This document shows, piece by piece, positions 16,376-23,467 of a DNA stretch of 57,828 bases. Each line of letters starts with the position of its first letter. Within the stretch, counting starts at the first letter, position 1. The notes under the pieces were generated by a model. That model saw only the letters and a program-made list of their open reading frames with translations. It had not been told where the DNA came from and ran no database searches. The translations under genes were made by a program, and so were the position numbers. The DNA is from Gemmataceae bacterium (GTDB taxonomy: Bacteria; Planctomycetota; Planctomycetia; Gemmatales; Gemmataceae). The DNA is taken from positions 1 through 57,828 of the forward strand of contig JAQGHQ010000236.1 of the NCBI GenBank assembly GCA_028288765.1. Reading direction: 5' to 3'.

Positions 16376-17805
16376 GCGACAGGCCCCGCGACGCGGTCGT
16401 GGTGGGGTCGGGACCGAACGGGCTGGCGGCGGCGATCGCCCTGGCCCGGCGGGGCCTGTCCGTCCTCGTCGTCGAGGGGGCGGACGCGGTCGGCGGCGGG
16501 GCCCGGTCGGCCGCGCTCACGCTCCCCGGATTCACGCACGACCTCTGCTCGGCCGTCTACCCGATGGCCGCAGCCTCGCCGTTCTTCCGGGAACTGCCGC
16601 TCGCCCGGCATGGGCTGGAATGGGTTCATCCGCCGGACCTGCTCGCCCACCCGTTCGACGACGGGACGGCGGCGGTGTTGAAGACCTCCGTCGACGCGAC
16701 CGCCGACGGACTCGGTGCCGACGCCGAGGCGTACCGCCGGTTGATGCTCCCGCTGGTCCGGAACGCCGCGAGCCTGTTCGCGGATCTGGTCGGGCCGTTC
16801 CGCATCCCCAGGCATCCGCTCCTGGCAATGCGGTTCGGGTGGCCGGCGATCCGCTCAGGCCGCGGGCTCGCCGAGGCGTACTTCAAAACCGATCACGGCC
16901 GGGCCTTGTGGGCGGGGCTCGCCGCCCACGCCGTCTTACCCCTCGACCGCCGCCCCGGGGCCGCGATCGCCCTCATGCTCGCGGTCGCCGGCCACGCCCA
17001 CGGCTGGCCCCTCGTCACGGGCGGCGCGCAGCGCCTGTCCGACGCCCTCGCCTCGTACTTTCGCTCGCTCGGCGGGGAGATTCAAACCGGACGCTGGGTG
17101 AAGTCGGTCGACGAGCTGCCGCCCGCGAAGGCCATCCTGCTCGACGTCACCCCGCGCCAGGTCGTGGCCCTCGCCGGCCACCGGCTGCCGCGGGGCTATA
17201 CGCGCCGGCTGGGGAAGTACCGGTACGGGCCGGGGATCTTCAAAGTCGACTGGGCACTCTCCGGCCCGGTCCCCTGGACCGCCCCCGGATGCCGCACGGC
17301 TGGCACCCTCCATCTCGGCGGGAACCTCGGAGAGGTCGTTGCCGCGGAACAGCTGCCGTTCGACGGAACGCACGCCGAGCGGCCGTTCGTCCTGTTCGTC
17401 CAGCCGAGTCTCTTCGACGGATCGCGGGCGCCGGCGGGGAAGCACACGGCCTGGGCTTACTGCCACGTCCCGCACGGCTCGACCGAAGACATGACGGAGC
17501 GGGTCGAAGCCCAGGTCGAGCGGTTCGCCCCCGGGTTTCGCAACCTGATCCTCGCCAGACACACGATGAACACCCGGGCGATGGAGAGCCACAACCCGAA
17601 CTACGTCGGCGGGGACATCAGCGGCGGGGTGACCGATTTCGGCCAGCTCTTCACCCGGCCGGTCGCCCGGCTAAACCCCTACACCACCCCTGACCGCGGG
17701 CTCTACATCTGCTCGTCCTCCACCCCGCCCGGCGGTGGAGTTCACGGCATGTGCGGGTATTTCGCCGCGCGGACGGTGCTCCGCCGGCTCGGGGTGAAAG
17801 GGTGA
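16372..17805 (+). CDS. NAD(P)/FAD-dependent oxidoreductase (phytoene-desaturase-like)
   Basis: A 477-residue flavoprotein. The dinucleotide-binding motif is VVVGSGPNGLAAAIALA near residue 9, followed by VVEGADAVGGGARS. The C-terminal FAD segment is LYICSSSTPPGGGVHGMCGY, which matches the CrtI/PYROXD2-type oxidoreductases. A substrate cannot be assigned; no carotenoid genes are adjacent. It overlaps osmC by four bases, so it may act on lipids or isoprenoids under oxidative stress (inference). Confidence 0.87.
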   Translation: MSDRPRDAVVVGSGPNGLAAAIALARRGLSVLVVEGADAVGGGARSAALTLPGFTHDLCSAVYPMAAASPFFRELPLARHGLEWVHPPDLLAHPFDDGTAAVLKTSVDATADGLGADAEAYRRLMLPLVRNAASLFADLVGPFRIPRHPLLAMRFGWPAIRSGRGLAEAYFKTDHGRALWAGLAAHAVLPLDRRPGAAIALMLAVAGHAHGWPLVTGGAQRLSDALASYFRSLGGEIQTGRWVKSVDELPPAKAILLDVTPRQVVALAGHRLPRGYTRRLGKYRYGPGIFKVDWALSGPVPWTAPGCRTAGTLHLGGNLGEVVAAEQLPFDGTHAERPFVLFVQPSLFDGSRAPAGKHTAWAYCHVPHGSTEDMTERVEAQVERFAPGFRNLILARHTMNTRAMESHNPNYVGGDISGGVTDFGQLFTRPVARLNPYTTPDRGLYICSSSTPPGGGVHGMCGYFAARTVLRRLGVKG

Positions 17806-17815
17806 ACCCACTCTT

Positions 17816-17971
17816 GTAGGGTGGGTCGAATCTTCGAGGCCCACCGGTGTTGCTCACGGTGGGCTCTCGTAGGGTGGGTCGAGTCTTCGAGGCCCACCGG
17901 TGTTGCTTCGAGGCCCACCGGTGTTGCCTGTAGTTGCCCCCGGTGGGCCTCGAAGACTCGACCCACCCTAC
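17816..17971. repeat. Nested direct and inverted repeats (tagggtgggtcga family)
   Basis: Two direct copies of a 37-base unit starting gtagggtgggtcga lie at 17816 and 17869. A third partial copy (ttcgaggcccaccggtgttgc) follows the second. A reverse-complement copy is at 17940-17971 and pairs exactly with 17869-17900 over 32 bases. The block sits between the convergent FAD oxidoreductase and DUF1328 genes. Confidence 0.85.
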
Positions 17972-17994
17972 ATGAAGACCCACCCGACACGAAG

Positions 17995-18186
17995 TCACGG
18001 AGACGGTCCGGCGACTTCCCGGTAAACGAACATGCCGGCCAGGAAGAGGATCACACAGATCGTCAGGAATACGAAGAACAGCACCTTGGCGATTTCGGTC
18101 GCCCCCTGCGCGATATCGGTGAACCCAAACAGCGCTGCGATTCCCGCGATGATCAGGGCAACCAGCGCCCATCTCAGCAGTGACAT
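17995..18186 (-). CDS. DUF1328 small membrane protein
   Basis: A 63-residue protein with two membrane helices: SLLRWALVALIIAGIAALFG and VLFFVFLTICVILFLAGMFV. These are joined by a short TDIAQGATEIAK turn. This is the DUF1328/YtjA family. GGGAGG is seven bases before the ATG at 18186. Family members are often found near stress-induced genes; function is unknown. Confidence 0.88.
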   Translation of the reverse strand: MSLLRWALVALIIAGIAALFGFTDIAQGATEIAKVLFFVFLTICVILFLAGMFVYREVAGPSP

Positions 18187-18269
18187 GGCGAGTCCTCCCG
18201 GGTGACGTGGCCGGCGGGAGCCGGCCGCATCGTCGGAAGTTGCAAACCGAATGCCGGCCGGGCCGGCCG

Positions 18270-20747
18270 TCAGACCAGCTGCTTCTTGAGCCCGTCGACC
18301 TCGATCCCGAGTTTCTCCCCGAGGGCGATGAACGCCGCCGCCCACTCGCGGGCGGGCCGGTCTCCGGTCCGGGCGAGCCGGGCCCGGGCGGTGAACACGG
18401 ACGTGGCCACGTCGAAGAACACGTTCTGGGGGGCCCAGACGTTCGACTCCAGCGGCTTCTGCCGGGCAAGGTCGAGAGCCTCGGAGAGCAGCTGGAGCAG
18501 GTCGAGCCGGGTCGGCTCCACCCGCCACTCCTCGGCGAGCCGGGTGAGCACGTGCGTGAACTTGTGCCCCAGGGTACCGTCCAGCTCGACCCCCAACTCC
18601 CGGGCCCCGGCGACCAGCCCCCGGATCTCGGCGACCTTCTGGGAGTCGAACCGGGCCTCGACGATGCTCCCGTGCCGGAGTTGGAGGACCGACCGCAGGT
18701 CGGTGTCGAACAGGGCCTCGACGGTGGCCCGCAGGAGGGGCGGGAGTGGGATCGACAGGTGCCGGTGGAACCGCATCAGCGGCAGGTTTTGCTCATACAC
18801 CCGGCGGAACAGCTCCCGGACGTCGACGATCCCGGCCTGGCGGATCTGCCTCAGGACGGCCCGTCGGAGGTCCCGGAACAGGGACGCGACCGAGTGGGTC
18901 GCCTCCCCGAAGTTCCGGTCGATCAGCCGGATCACCTGGAGGATGTCGGCCCGCTGGAACGCCTCGACCACCCCGGCCGCCCGGTTCGCGAACGCGGTGT
19001 CCCCGGGGTACTCGACCACCCCGGCGGTCGCGTTGTGGTCGCCCAGGTGCAGGGCCGCGTAGGCGAAGTCGGCCTCCTCCCGGGTGACCTCCGAGACGAG
19101 GGTGGCGTGCCCGACCGCGAGCTTTACCCGGCCGGCCTCGAGCGTCCGGGCGTCTTTCCGGTCGATCGCGTACCCGAACTCCCGGAACGACTCGCCCGGC
19201 GGCTGGAACAGCGCCGCCACCGCGTAGTGGGCGGCCATGTTCTTCCACCCGACCCGGGCCGGCTTTACGTACCGCTCGTACACATCCTTCCCGGTCGGGT
19301 GCTCGGCCGGCAGGTTGCTCGGGGCATGGGCCAGGCGGGCGAGGAAGGCCGCCTCGGGGGACCCGCCGAACAGCTCTTCGGCGAGCTGGATCGCCCGGGC
19401 CGCGTACATCATCACCTGGACCGTCTCGATCCCGGAGATCTCGTCGAAGAACCACCCGCAGCTCGTGTACATCAGCTGGAGGTTCCGCTGGATCTCCATC
19501 AGCTTCAGGGCGGCGACCCGCTCGGCCGGGGCGAGCGGCTTCTTCTCGTGCCGGGCGAGGAAGGCGTCCTGGGTCTCGGGCCGGCGGTCGAGCAACACCC
19601 CGACGTAGTCGTCGCGTGCGGCCCACGGGTCGGTGAAGAGCTTGCCGCCGAGCTTCTCGAACGCCGGGAGGAGGCCGTCGCGGAGGCCGTCGAGCGCGGC
19701 CCGGAGCGGCCCCCGCCAGTTCTGGTGCCAGCCCGGGCGGCCGGAGTTACACCCGCAGTGCGTCTTCCACCGCTCGATCCCGTGGACGCAGCTCCACGAC
19801 GAGTTCTCGAACACCTCCACCTCCCACGCCGGGGGGTGGCGTTCCAGGAACTCCCCGTAGTTCGTCAGCCTCACCCCGGGGTGGGCCGCGATCTGGTCGA
19901 GGGCGTAGGCGAGGGCCATGTCCCCGTGCGGGTGGTGGTGGCCGTAGGACTCGCCGTCGGTGGCGATGTGCGAGAGCTGAGGGCCCCGGCGGGAATCGGA
20001 GAACGCGCCCAGGAGTCGCCCGGCGAGGACCTCCCCCTTCGTCAGGAGCTGCTCGAACGCGACCGCCCGGGAGACCGGGCCGTCGTAGAAGAAGAGCGCG
20101 ATCGATCGCCCGGACGGGAGCCTCTGGACGTACGCGACCGACGGGTCGATCCGGTTCCCGCTCACGTCCTGCCAGTCCTTCCCGCCGACCGGGCGGACCC
20201 GGGCCGCCTGGTTCGGGGCGAGGACCGTGAATTTGATCCCGTGCGCGGCCAGGACCTCCAGGGTCGCCAGGTCGACGGCGGTCTCGGCCAGCCACATCCC
20301 TTCCGGGTCGCGGAGGAACCGGTGCCGGAAGTCGCGGAGCCCCCACACCACCTGGGTCCGCTTGTCCGCCGCGTCGGCGAGCGGCATGATCTGGTGGTTG
20401 AACACCTGGGCCATCGCCGACCCGTGGCCGGAGAACCGGTCGCAGCTGTCGCGGTCGGCGTCGAGGACGCGCTCGTAGAGGCCGGGCTCCTTGTCCTGCA
20501 TCCAGGCGAGGAGGGTCGGGCCGAAGTTGAAGCTGATCCGGGCGTAGTTGTTCACCAGCCTGGCGATCTGCGCGCCGGTCCCGAGGATGCGGGCGACCGC
20601 GTTCGGGGCGTAGCACTCGGCCGCGATCCGCTCGTTCCAGTCGTGGTACGGGTAAGAGGTGTCCTGGAGTTCCACCATCTCCAGCCACGGGTTCTCCCGG
20701 GGCGGCTGGTAGAAGTGGCCGTGGACGCAGACGTAGCGCTCGGACAT
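18270..20747 (-). CDS. Glycoside hydrolase family 57 protein with DUF3536
   Basis: An 825-residue protein. The N-terminal GH57 domain starts VCVHGHFYQPPRENPW and continues ECYAPNAVARIL, FNFGPTLLAWM and ATDGESYGHHHPHGDMALAY, which holds likely catalytic and metal-contacting residues. From about residue 330 it is the helical DUF3536 domain. GH57 enzymes act on alpha-glucans (amylase, branching enzyme or 4-alpha-glucanotransferase). No signal peptide is present, so it probably works on cytoplasmic glycogen. The start ATG at 20747 matches the family N-terminus. A long open frame on the other strand is a GC-rich artefact. Confidence 0.88.
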   Translation of the reverse strand: MSERYVCVHGHFYQPPRENPWLEMVELQDTSYPYHDWNERIAAECYAPNAVARILGTGAQIARLVNNYARISFNFGPTLLAWMQDKEPGLYERVLDADRDSCDRFSGHGSAMAQVFNHQIMPLADAADKRTQVVWGLRDFRHRFLRDPEGMWLAETAVDLATLEVLAAHGIKFTVLAPNQAARVRPVGGKDWQDVSGNRIDPSVAYVQRLPSGRSIALFFYDGPVSRAVAFEQLLTKGEVLAGRLLGAFSDSRRGPQLSHIATDGESYGHHHPHGDMALAYALDQIAAHPGVRLTNYGEFLERHPPAWEVEVFENSSWSCVHGIERWKTHCGCNSGRPGWHQNWRGPLRAALDGLRDGLLPAFEKLGGKLFTDPWAARDDYVGVLLDRRPETQDAFLARHEKKPLAPAERVAALKLMEIQRNLQLMYTSCGWFFDEISGIETVQVMMYAARAIQLAEELFGGSPEAAFLARLAHAPSNLPAEHPTGKDVYERYVKPARVGWKNMAAHYAVAALFQPPGESFREFGYAIDRKDARTLEAGRVKLAVGHATLVSEVTREEADFAYAALHLGDHNATAGVVEYPGDTAFANRAAGVVEAFQRADILQVIRLIDRNFGEATHSVASLFRDLRRAVLRQIRQAGIVDVRELFRRVYEQNLPLMRFHRHLSIPLPPLLRATVEALFDTDLRSVLQLRHGSIVEARFDSQKVAEIRGLVAGARELGVELDGTLGHKFTHVLTRLAEEWRVEPTRLDLLQLLSEALDLARQKPLESNVWAPQNVFFDVATSVFTARARLARTGDRPAREWAAAFIALGEKLGIEVDGLKKQLV

Positions 20748-20920
20748 GGGGACTCGGGGGTAAGGGCCGGTGGAGAGGCCCACGGAATAGAGTACGCGAC
20801 CGGTCGGGGGGACGGAAGAGACCGGCCGAGAACTCAAAGCCCGTCCGGACCCCGCCCCGGGATGGGGGGAAGAAAGGACGGGTCCGGGATACAGGAGATG
20901 TCGGAGCCCCGCGTGATCGT

Positions 20921-20947
20921 CCGGCGGCGGACCGGTCCCGCCGCCGG
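20921..20947. terminator. GC-rich hairpin after the small two-helix gene
   Basis: Arms ccggcggcgg (20921-20930) and ccgccgccgg (20938-20947) pair perfectly around a 7-base loop. This is 12 bases beyond the stop of the leftward gene at 20959. No U-tract follows, so termination is only suggested by position. Confidence 0.35.
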
Positions 20948-20958
20948 TTTCCGGGCCC

Positions 20959-21138
20959 TTACCGTTTCGGGGAGGCCCGTCGTTTCGCGAAGACCGTGAA
21001 CAGGACGACCCCGATCACCGCGGCGGCCAGCACGACGACAAGCATCACGAGAAGGAGAGTCTCCCGGTCGATGCCGAACAGTTGTTGTAACCCTATGCCG
21101 GCCGCCGCAAGTATTCCCACCGTTAGACCGAACAGCAC
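20959..21138 (-). CDS. Tiny two-helix membrane protein
   Basis: A 59-residue protein starting with GTG at 21138 (VLFGLTVGILAAAG). The first helix is residues 1-18. A charged turn FGIDRETLL follows, then a second helix LLVMLVVVLAAAVIGVVLF. The tail is basic, FAKRRASPKR. GAGGGG lies about seven bases upstream. It overlaps the end of the zinc-ribbon gene by 16 bases, so they form one transcript. No family was recognised. The positive tail suggests an in-in hairpin. Confidence 0.6.
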   Translation of the reverse strand: MLFGLTVGILAAAGIGLQQLFGIDRETLLLVMLVVVLAAAVIGVVLFTVFAKRRASPKR

Positions 21139-21350
21139 GTTCCACCCCTCGGACCGCGCAGCTGCTCCGTCCCCGTCGGACGGGCGGGGCGCGGGCGGGT
21201 CGGCGCGGGGCTGCGGGGGGCTGGCAGCTCAGTCCCGGCCTCACGGTAGGCGAACGCCGGGATCTTCTTCCCGCACGATTCGCACCACCCGGCTTGGATG
21301 TCAGCGCCAGGCAGGTTGATCCCGCAGGTCGGGCAAGTAAAGCATCTCAT
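21123..21350 (-). CDS. Small zinc-ribbon protein
   Basis: A 75-residue protein. Cysteines 6, 9, 23 and 26 form a CxxC-x13-CxxC zinc ribbon (CPTCGINLPG and WCESCGKK), followed by a Pro/Arg-rich tail. GGAGG lies close upstream of the ATG at 21350. It is probably a metal-binding adaptor. It overlaps the downstream two-helix gene, which suggests the pair act together. Confidence 0.6.
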   Translation of the reverse strand: MRCFTCPTCGINLPGADIQAGWCESCGKKIPAFAYREAGTELPAPRSPAPTRPRPARPTGTEQLRGPRGGTCCSV

Positions 21351-21600
21351 CTGGCCTCCGGAACGAGCAAGATGACGATTCTCCGCTTCTGTTTGGGCCT
21401 CCGGGCAGCCCTTCAAATCACGTCCGAGAGGGCCAGGAGCCGCCCAGAGCTACCCGCTCAGTGAGCCGTGAACTCCCGGAAGTGATGGTGCGGGTCGGGT
21501 GCGAAAGCGGCTCAGGCGCGACTCGGCGCCGCCTCGGCCGCCTGCTTGATCGCCTGGCAGCGGCCCTCCAGCGACCGAGGGTTTCAGCCGAGCAACCGGC

Positions 21601-21629
21601 CCGGGCAAGTTGGAAACTTGCCCCCACAC
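21601..21629. repeat. Copy of the gagtttccaacttgccc repeat
   Basis: The core ggcaagttggaaacttgcc is itself an imperfect palindrome and is followed by cccacac, matching the arms at 5182-5301. The surrounding 21351-21639 gap of about 290 bases holds no other gene that I can support. Confidence 0.6.
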
Positions 21630-21639
21630 AGGTGGTACT

Positions 21640-22248
21640 TCACCGAACAGTCCGATACGCCTCGACCACCCGTTCACCGGCCTCGTCCGGCGTGCGGCCG
21701 AACGCCATCAGGCCCTCATGGTGCCCGCCCATCACAAACACCCCACGCTCCCGGACGGCCGGCTGGCCCAACAGCTTCTCAATTGCCCACGCCATCTCGG
21801 GTGTCCCGGCTTCGGCCCGCGGGCAAGTGGTCGGGATGCGGTCGCGGAGCTGGTCCCACATTCCCAGATGATGCACGTGGATCACCACCCCGGCCGTCGG
21901 GTCGCTCGCGTACACCGCCGCATGGCTCAACGACTCCGACGACGCCCGCACCGGCCCGCGGCAGTGGAGTGAGTTCGCGGCGAAATCGAAGGCCGTCACT
22001 TCGGCGAAATGTTCCGGGCCGAGCCTGGGAAGTCCGCCGGTGGCCGTGCCGGAGATGACGAAGGTGGCCCCGGTCGAGCCCCGGGCGCTGATGTTCCCGA
22101 ACCCGATCCCGTCGGGGTAAACGCCGATGAGCCCGAGCTGGTACAGCCGGTCGCGCCAGGCGATCAGCGCCGCGACCACCGCGCCGGCCGGTGGGTCAGC
22201 CGGTTCCCAGTCGCAGCGGAACTGGATGTACCCGTTCTCACCGGTCAT
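21640..22248 (-). CDS. Class II aldolase/adducin-family protein
   Basis: A 202-residue zinc enzyme of the fuculose-phosphate aldolase fold. By comparison with FucA, the zinc and catalytic residues are Glu105, His124 and His126 (IHVHHLGM), and His166 or His167 (GGHHEGLMAFG). WRDRLYQLGLIGVYPDGIGF is the N-terminal signature of the subgroup. Possible roles are methylthioribulose-1-phosphate dehydratase or a deoxyribulose-1-phosphate aldolase; the GGHHEG site differs from classical MtnB (RGHG). The ATG at 22248 overlaps the mtnA stop in an ATGA, so it is translationally coupled to mtnA. Confidence 0.85.
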   Translation of the reverse strand: MTGENGYIQFRCDWEPADPPAGAVVAALIAWRDRLYQLGLIGVYPDGIGFGNISARGSTGATFVISGTATGGLPRLGPEHFAEVTAFDFAANSLHCRGPVRASSESLSHAAVYASDPTAGVVIHVHHLGMWDQLRDRIPTTCPRAEAGTPEMAWAIEKLLGQPAVRERGVFVMGGHHEGLMAFGRTPDEAGERVVEAYRTVR

Positions 22249-23327
22249 CGCCCCTGTACCCTCCGCCGTAACTCGGTGGGCGGGAAGACGCCGTGCTCGG
22301 TGACGAACGCGGTCACCAGCCGGGCCGGGGTCACGTCGAACGCGGGGTTCGCCGCCGGGCTCGACTCCGGCAGGAGCCGGACCCGCTCCGGGCCCCGCGG
22401 GCCGAGCCCGTCGATGTAGCGAACCTCGTCGGCACTCCGCTCCTCGATCGGGATGCCGGCCCCGTCGGCGAGCGACCAATCGACGGTGGACGACGGCAGG
22501 GCGACGTAGAACGGCACCCCGGTGTCGTGCGCGGCGAGGGCCTTCAGGTAGGTGCCGATCTTGTTCGCCGTATCGCCGTTCGCCGCCACCCGGTCGGCCC
22601 CGACGATCGCGAGATCGACCATTCCCCGCTGCATCAGATGACCGCCCGCGTTATCCGCGACCACAGTGTGCCGGACCCCGTGCTCGCCGAGTTCGAACGC
22701 GGTCAGCGCCGCTCCCTGGTTTCGCGGGCGGGTTTCGTCGACCCACACGTGGACGGGAATACCGGCCTCGTGGGCGGCATACACAGGGGCCGTGGCCGTG
22801 CCGTAATCGACGCACGCGAGCCACCCGGCGTTGCAGTGCGTCAGGACGTTGACCTCACCCTTGCGGGCCGCGACGTCCCGGATCAGCTGGAGCCCGTGCT
22901 CCCCGATCCGCCGGGACCGGTCCAGCTCGTCGGCGACGATCTGCCGGGCCGCGGCGAGGGCGAGCCGGCGCCGGTCGTCGGCCGTCCTGCCCCGATGGAC
23001 CTGGTCCAGAACGAAGCGGATGGCCCACTGTAGGTTGACCGCCGTGGGCCGCGCGGCGGCGAGCAGTCCGGCCGCCCGATCGACTTCCGTCGCCACTCCA
23101 TCCGCTGCCGCCGACCGCGCGGCGAAGTACACCCCGTACCCGGCCGCCGCCCCGATGAGCGGGGCACCCCGGACGTACATCTCCCGGATCGCGACCGCGA
23201 CGTCTTCCGCCGTTCGCAGGACGGCGGTGGCGAACCGGTGCGGCAGGACCCGCTGGTCGATCACCTCGATCCCGTCCGCGCCGGGAAGTTCCCAGAGCGT
23301 GCGGTAAGGCTTTCCGCCGATGTTCAT
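22245..23327 (-). CDS. mtnA: S-methyl-5-thioribose-1-phosphate isomerase
   Basis: A 360-residue isomerase converting 5-methylthioribose-1-phosphate to 5-methylthioribulose-1-phosphate in methionine salvage. The signatures are RGAPLIGAAAGYG, LTHCNAG with catalytic Cys165, and IVGADRVAANGDTANKIGT with catalytic Asp245; both catalytic residues match the B. subtilis enzyme with an offset of five. The ATG at 23327 has GGAG five bases upstream; a GTG one codon earlier is too close to it. It is the first gene of a two-gene operon with the class II aldolase. It could also act on 5-deoxyribose-1-phosphate. Confidence 0.92.
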   Translation of the reverse strand: MNIGGKPYRTLWELPGADGIEVIDQRVLPHRFATAVLRTAEDVAVAIREMYVRGAPLIGAAAGYGVYFAARSAAADGVATEVDRAAGLLAAARPTAVNLQWAIRFVLDQVHRGRTADDRRRLALAAARQIVADELDRSRRIGEHGLQLIRDVAARKGEVNVLTHCNAGWLACVDYGTATAPVYAAHEAGIPVHVWVDETRPRNQGAALTAFELGEHGVRHTVVADNAGGHLMQRGMVDLAIVGADRVAANGDTANKIGTYLKALAAHDTGVPFYVALPSSTVDWSLADGAGIPIEERSADEVRYIDGLGPRGPERVRLLPESSPAANPAFDVTPARLVTAFVTEHGVFPPTELRRRVQGR

Positions 23328-23467
23328 CACGACTCCGCGAGCGAAACCCCGAGGAATACCCGGTGTTAATTATCCTACGTCCGGCCCCGTCCCCCGCCCG
23401 TTTACCTTTCCGCGAAGCCCGCTACGTTGAACTGTGCCTACCGATCCGACTACGGAGTTCTCCCACG

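Noticed and set aside
17816..17971. Possible CRISPR array
   Set aside because: There are only three irregularly spaced copies plus an inverted one, no uniform spacers and no cas genes.
18180..20999. A 939-codon open frame on the plus strand opposite the GH57/DUF3536 gene
   Set aside because: Its product is a low-complexity Arg/Pro/Gly/Val sequence with no domain. The minus strand encodes a clear GH57 enzyme with catalytic motifs. Long antisense frames are expected at this GC content.
21351..21639. Possible small gene in the gap before the class II aldolase
   Set aside because: The open frames here are short, lack ribosome sites and run through the repeat at 21601-21629.
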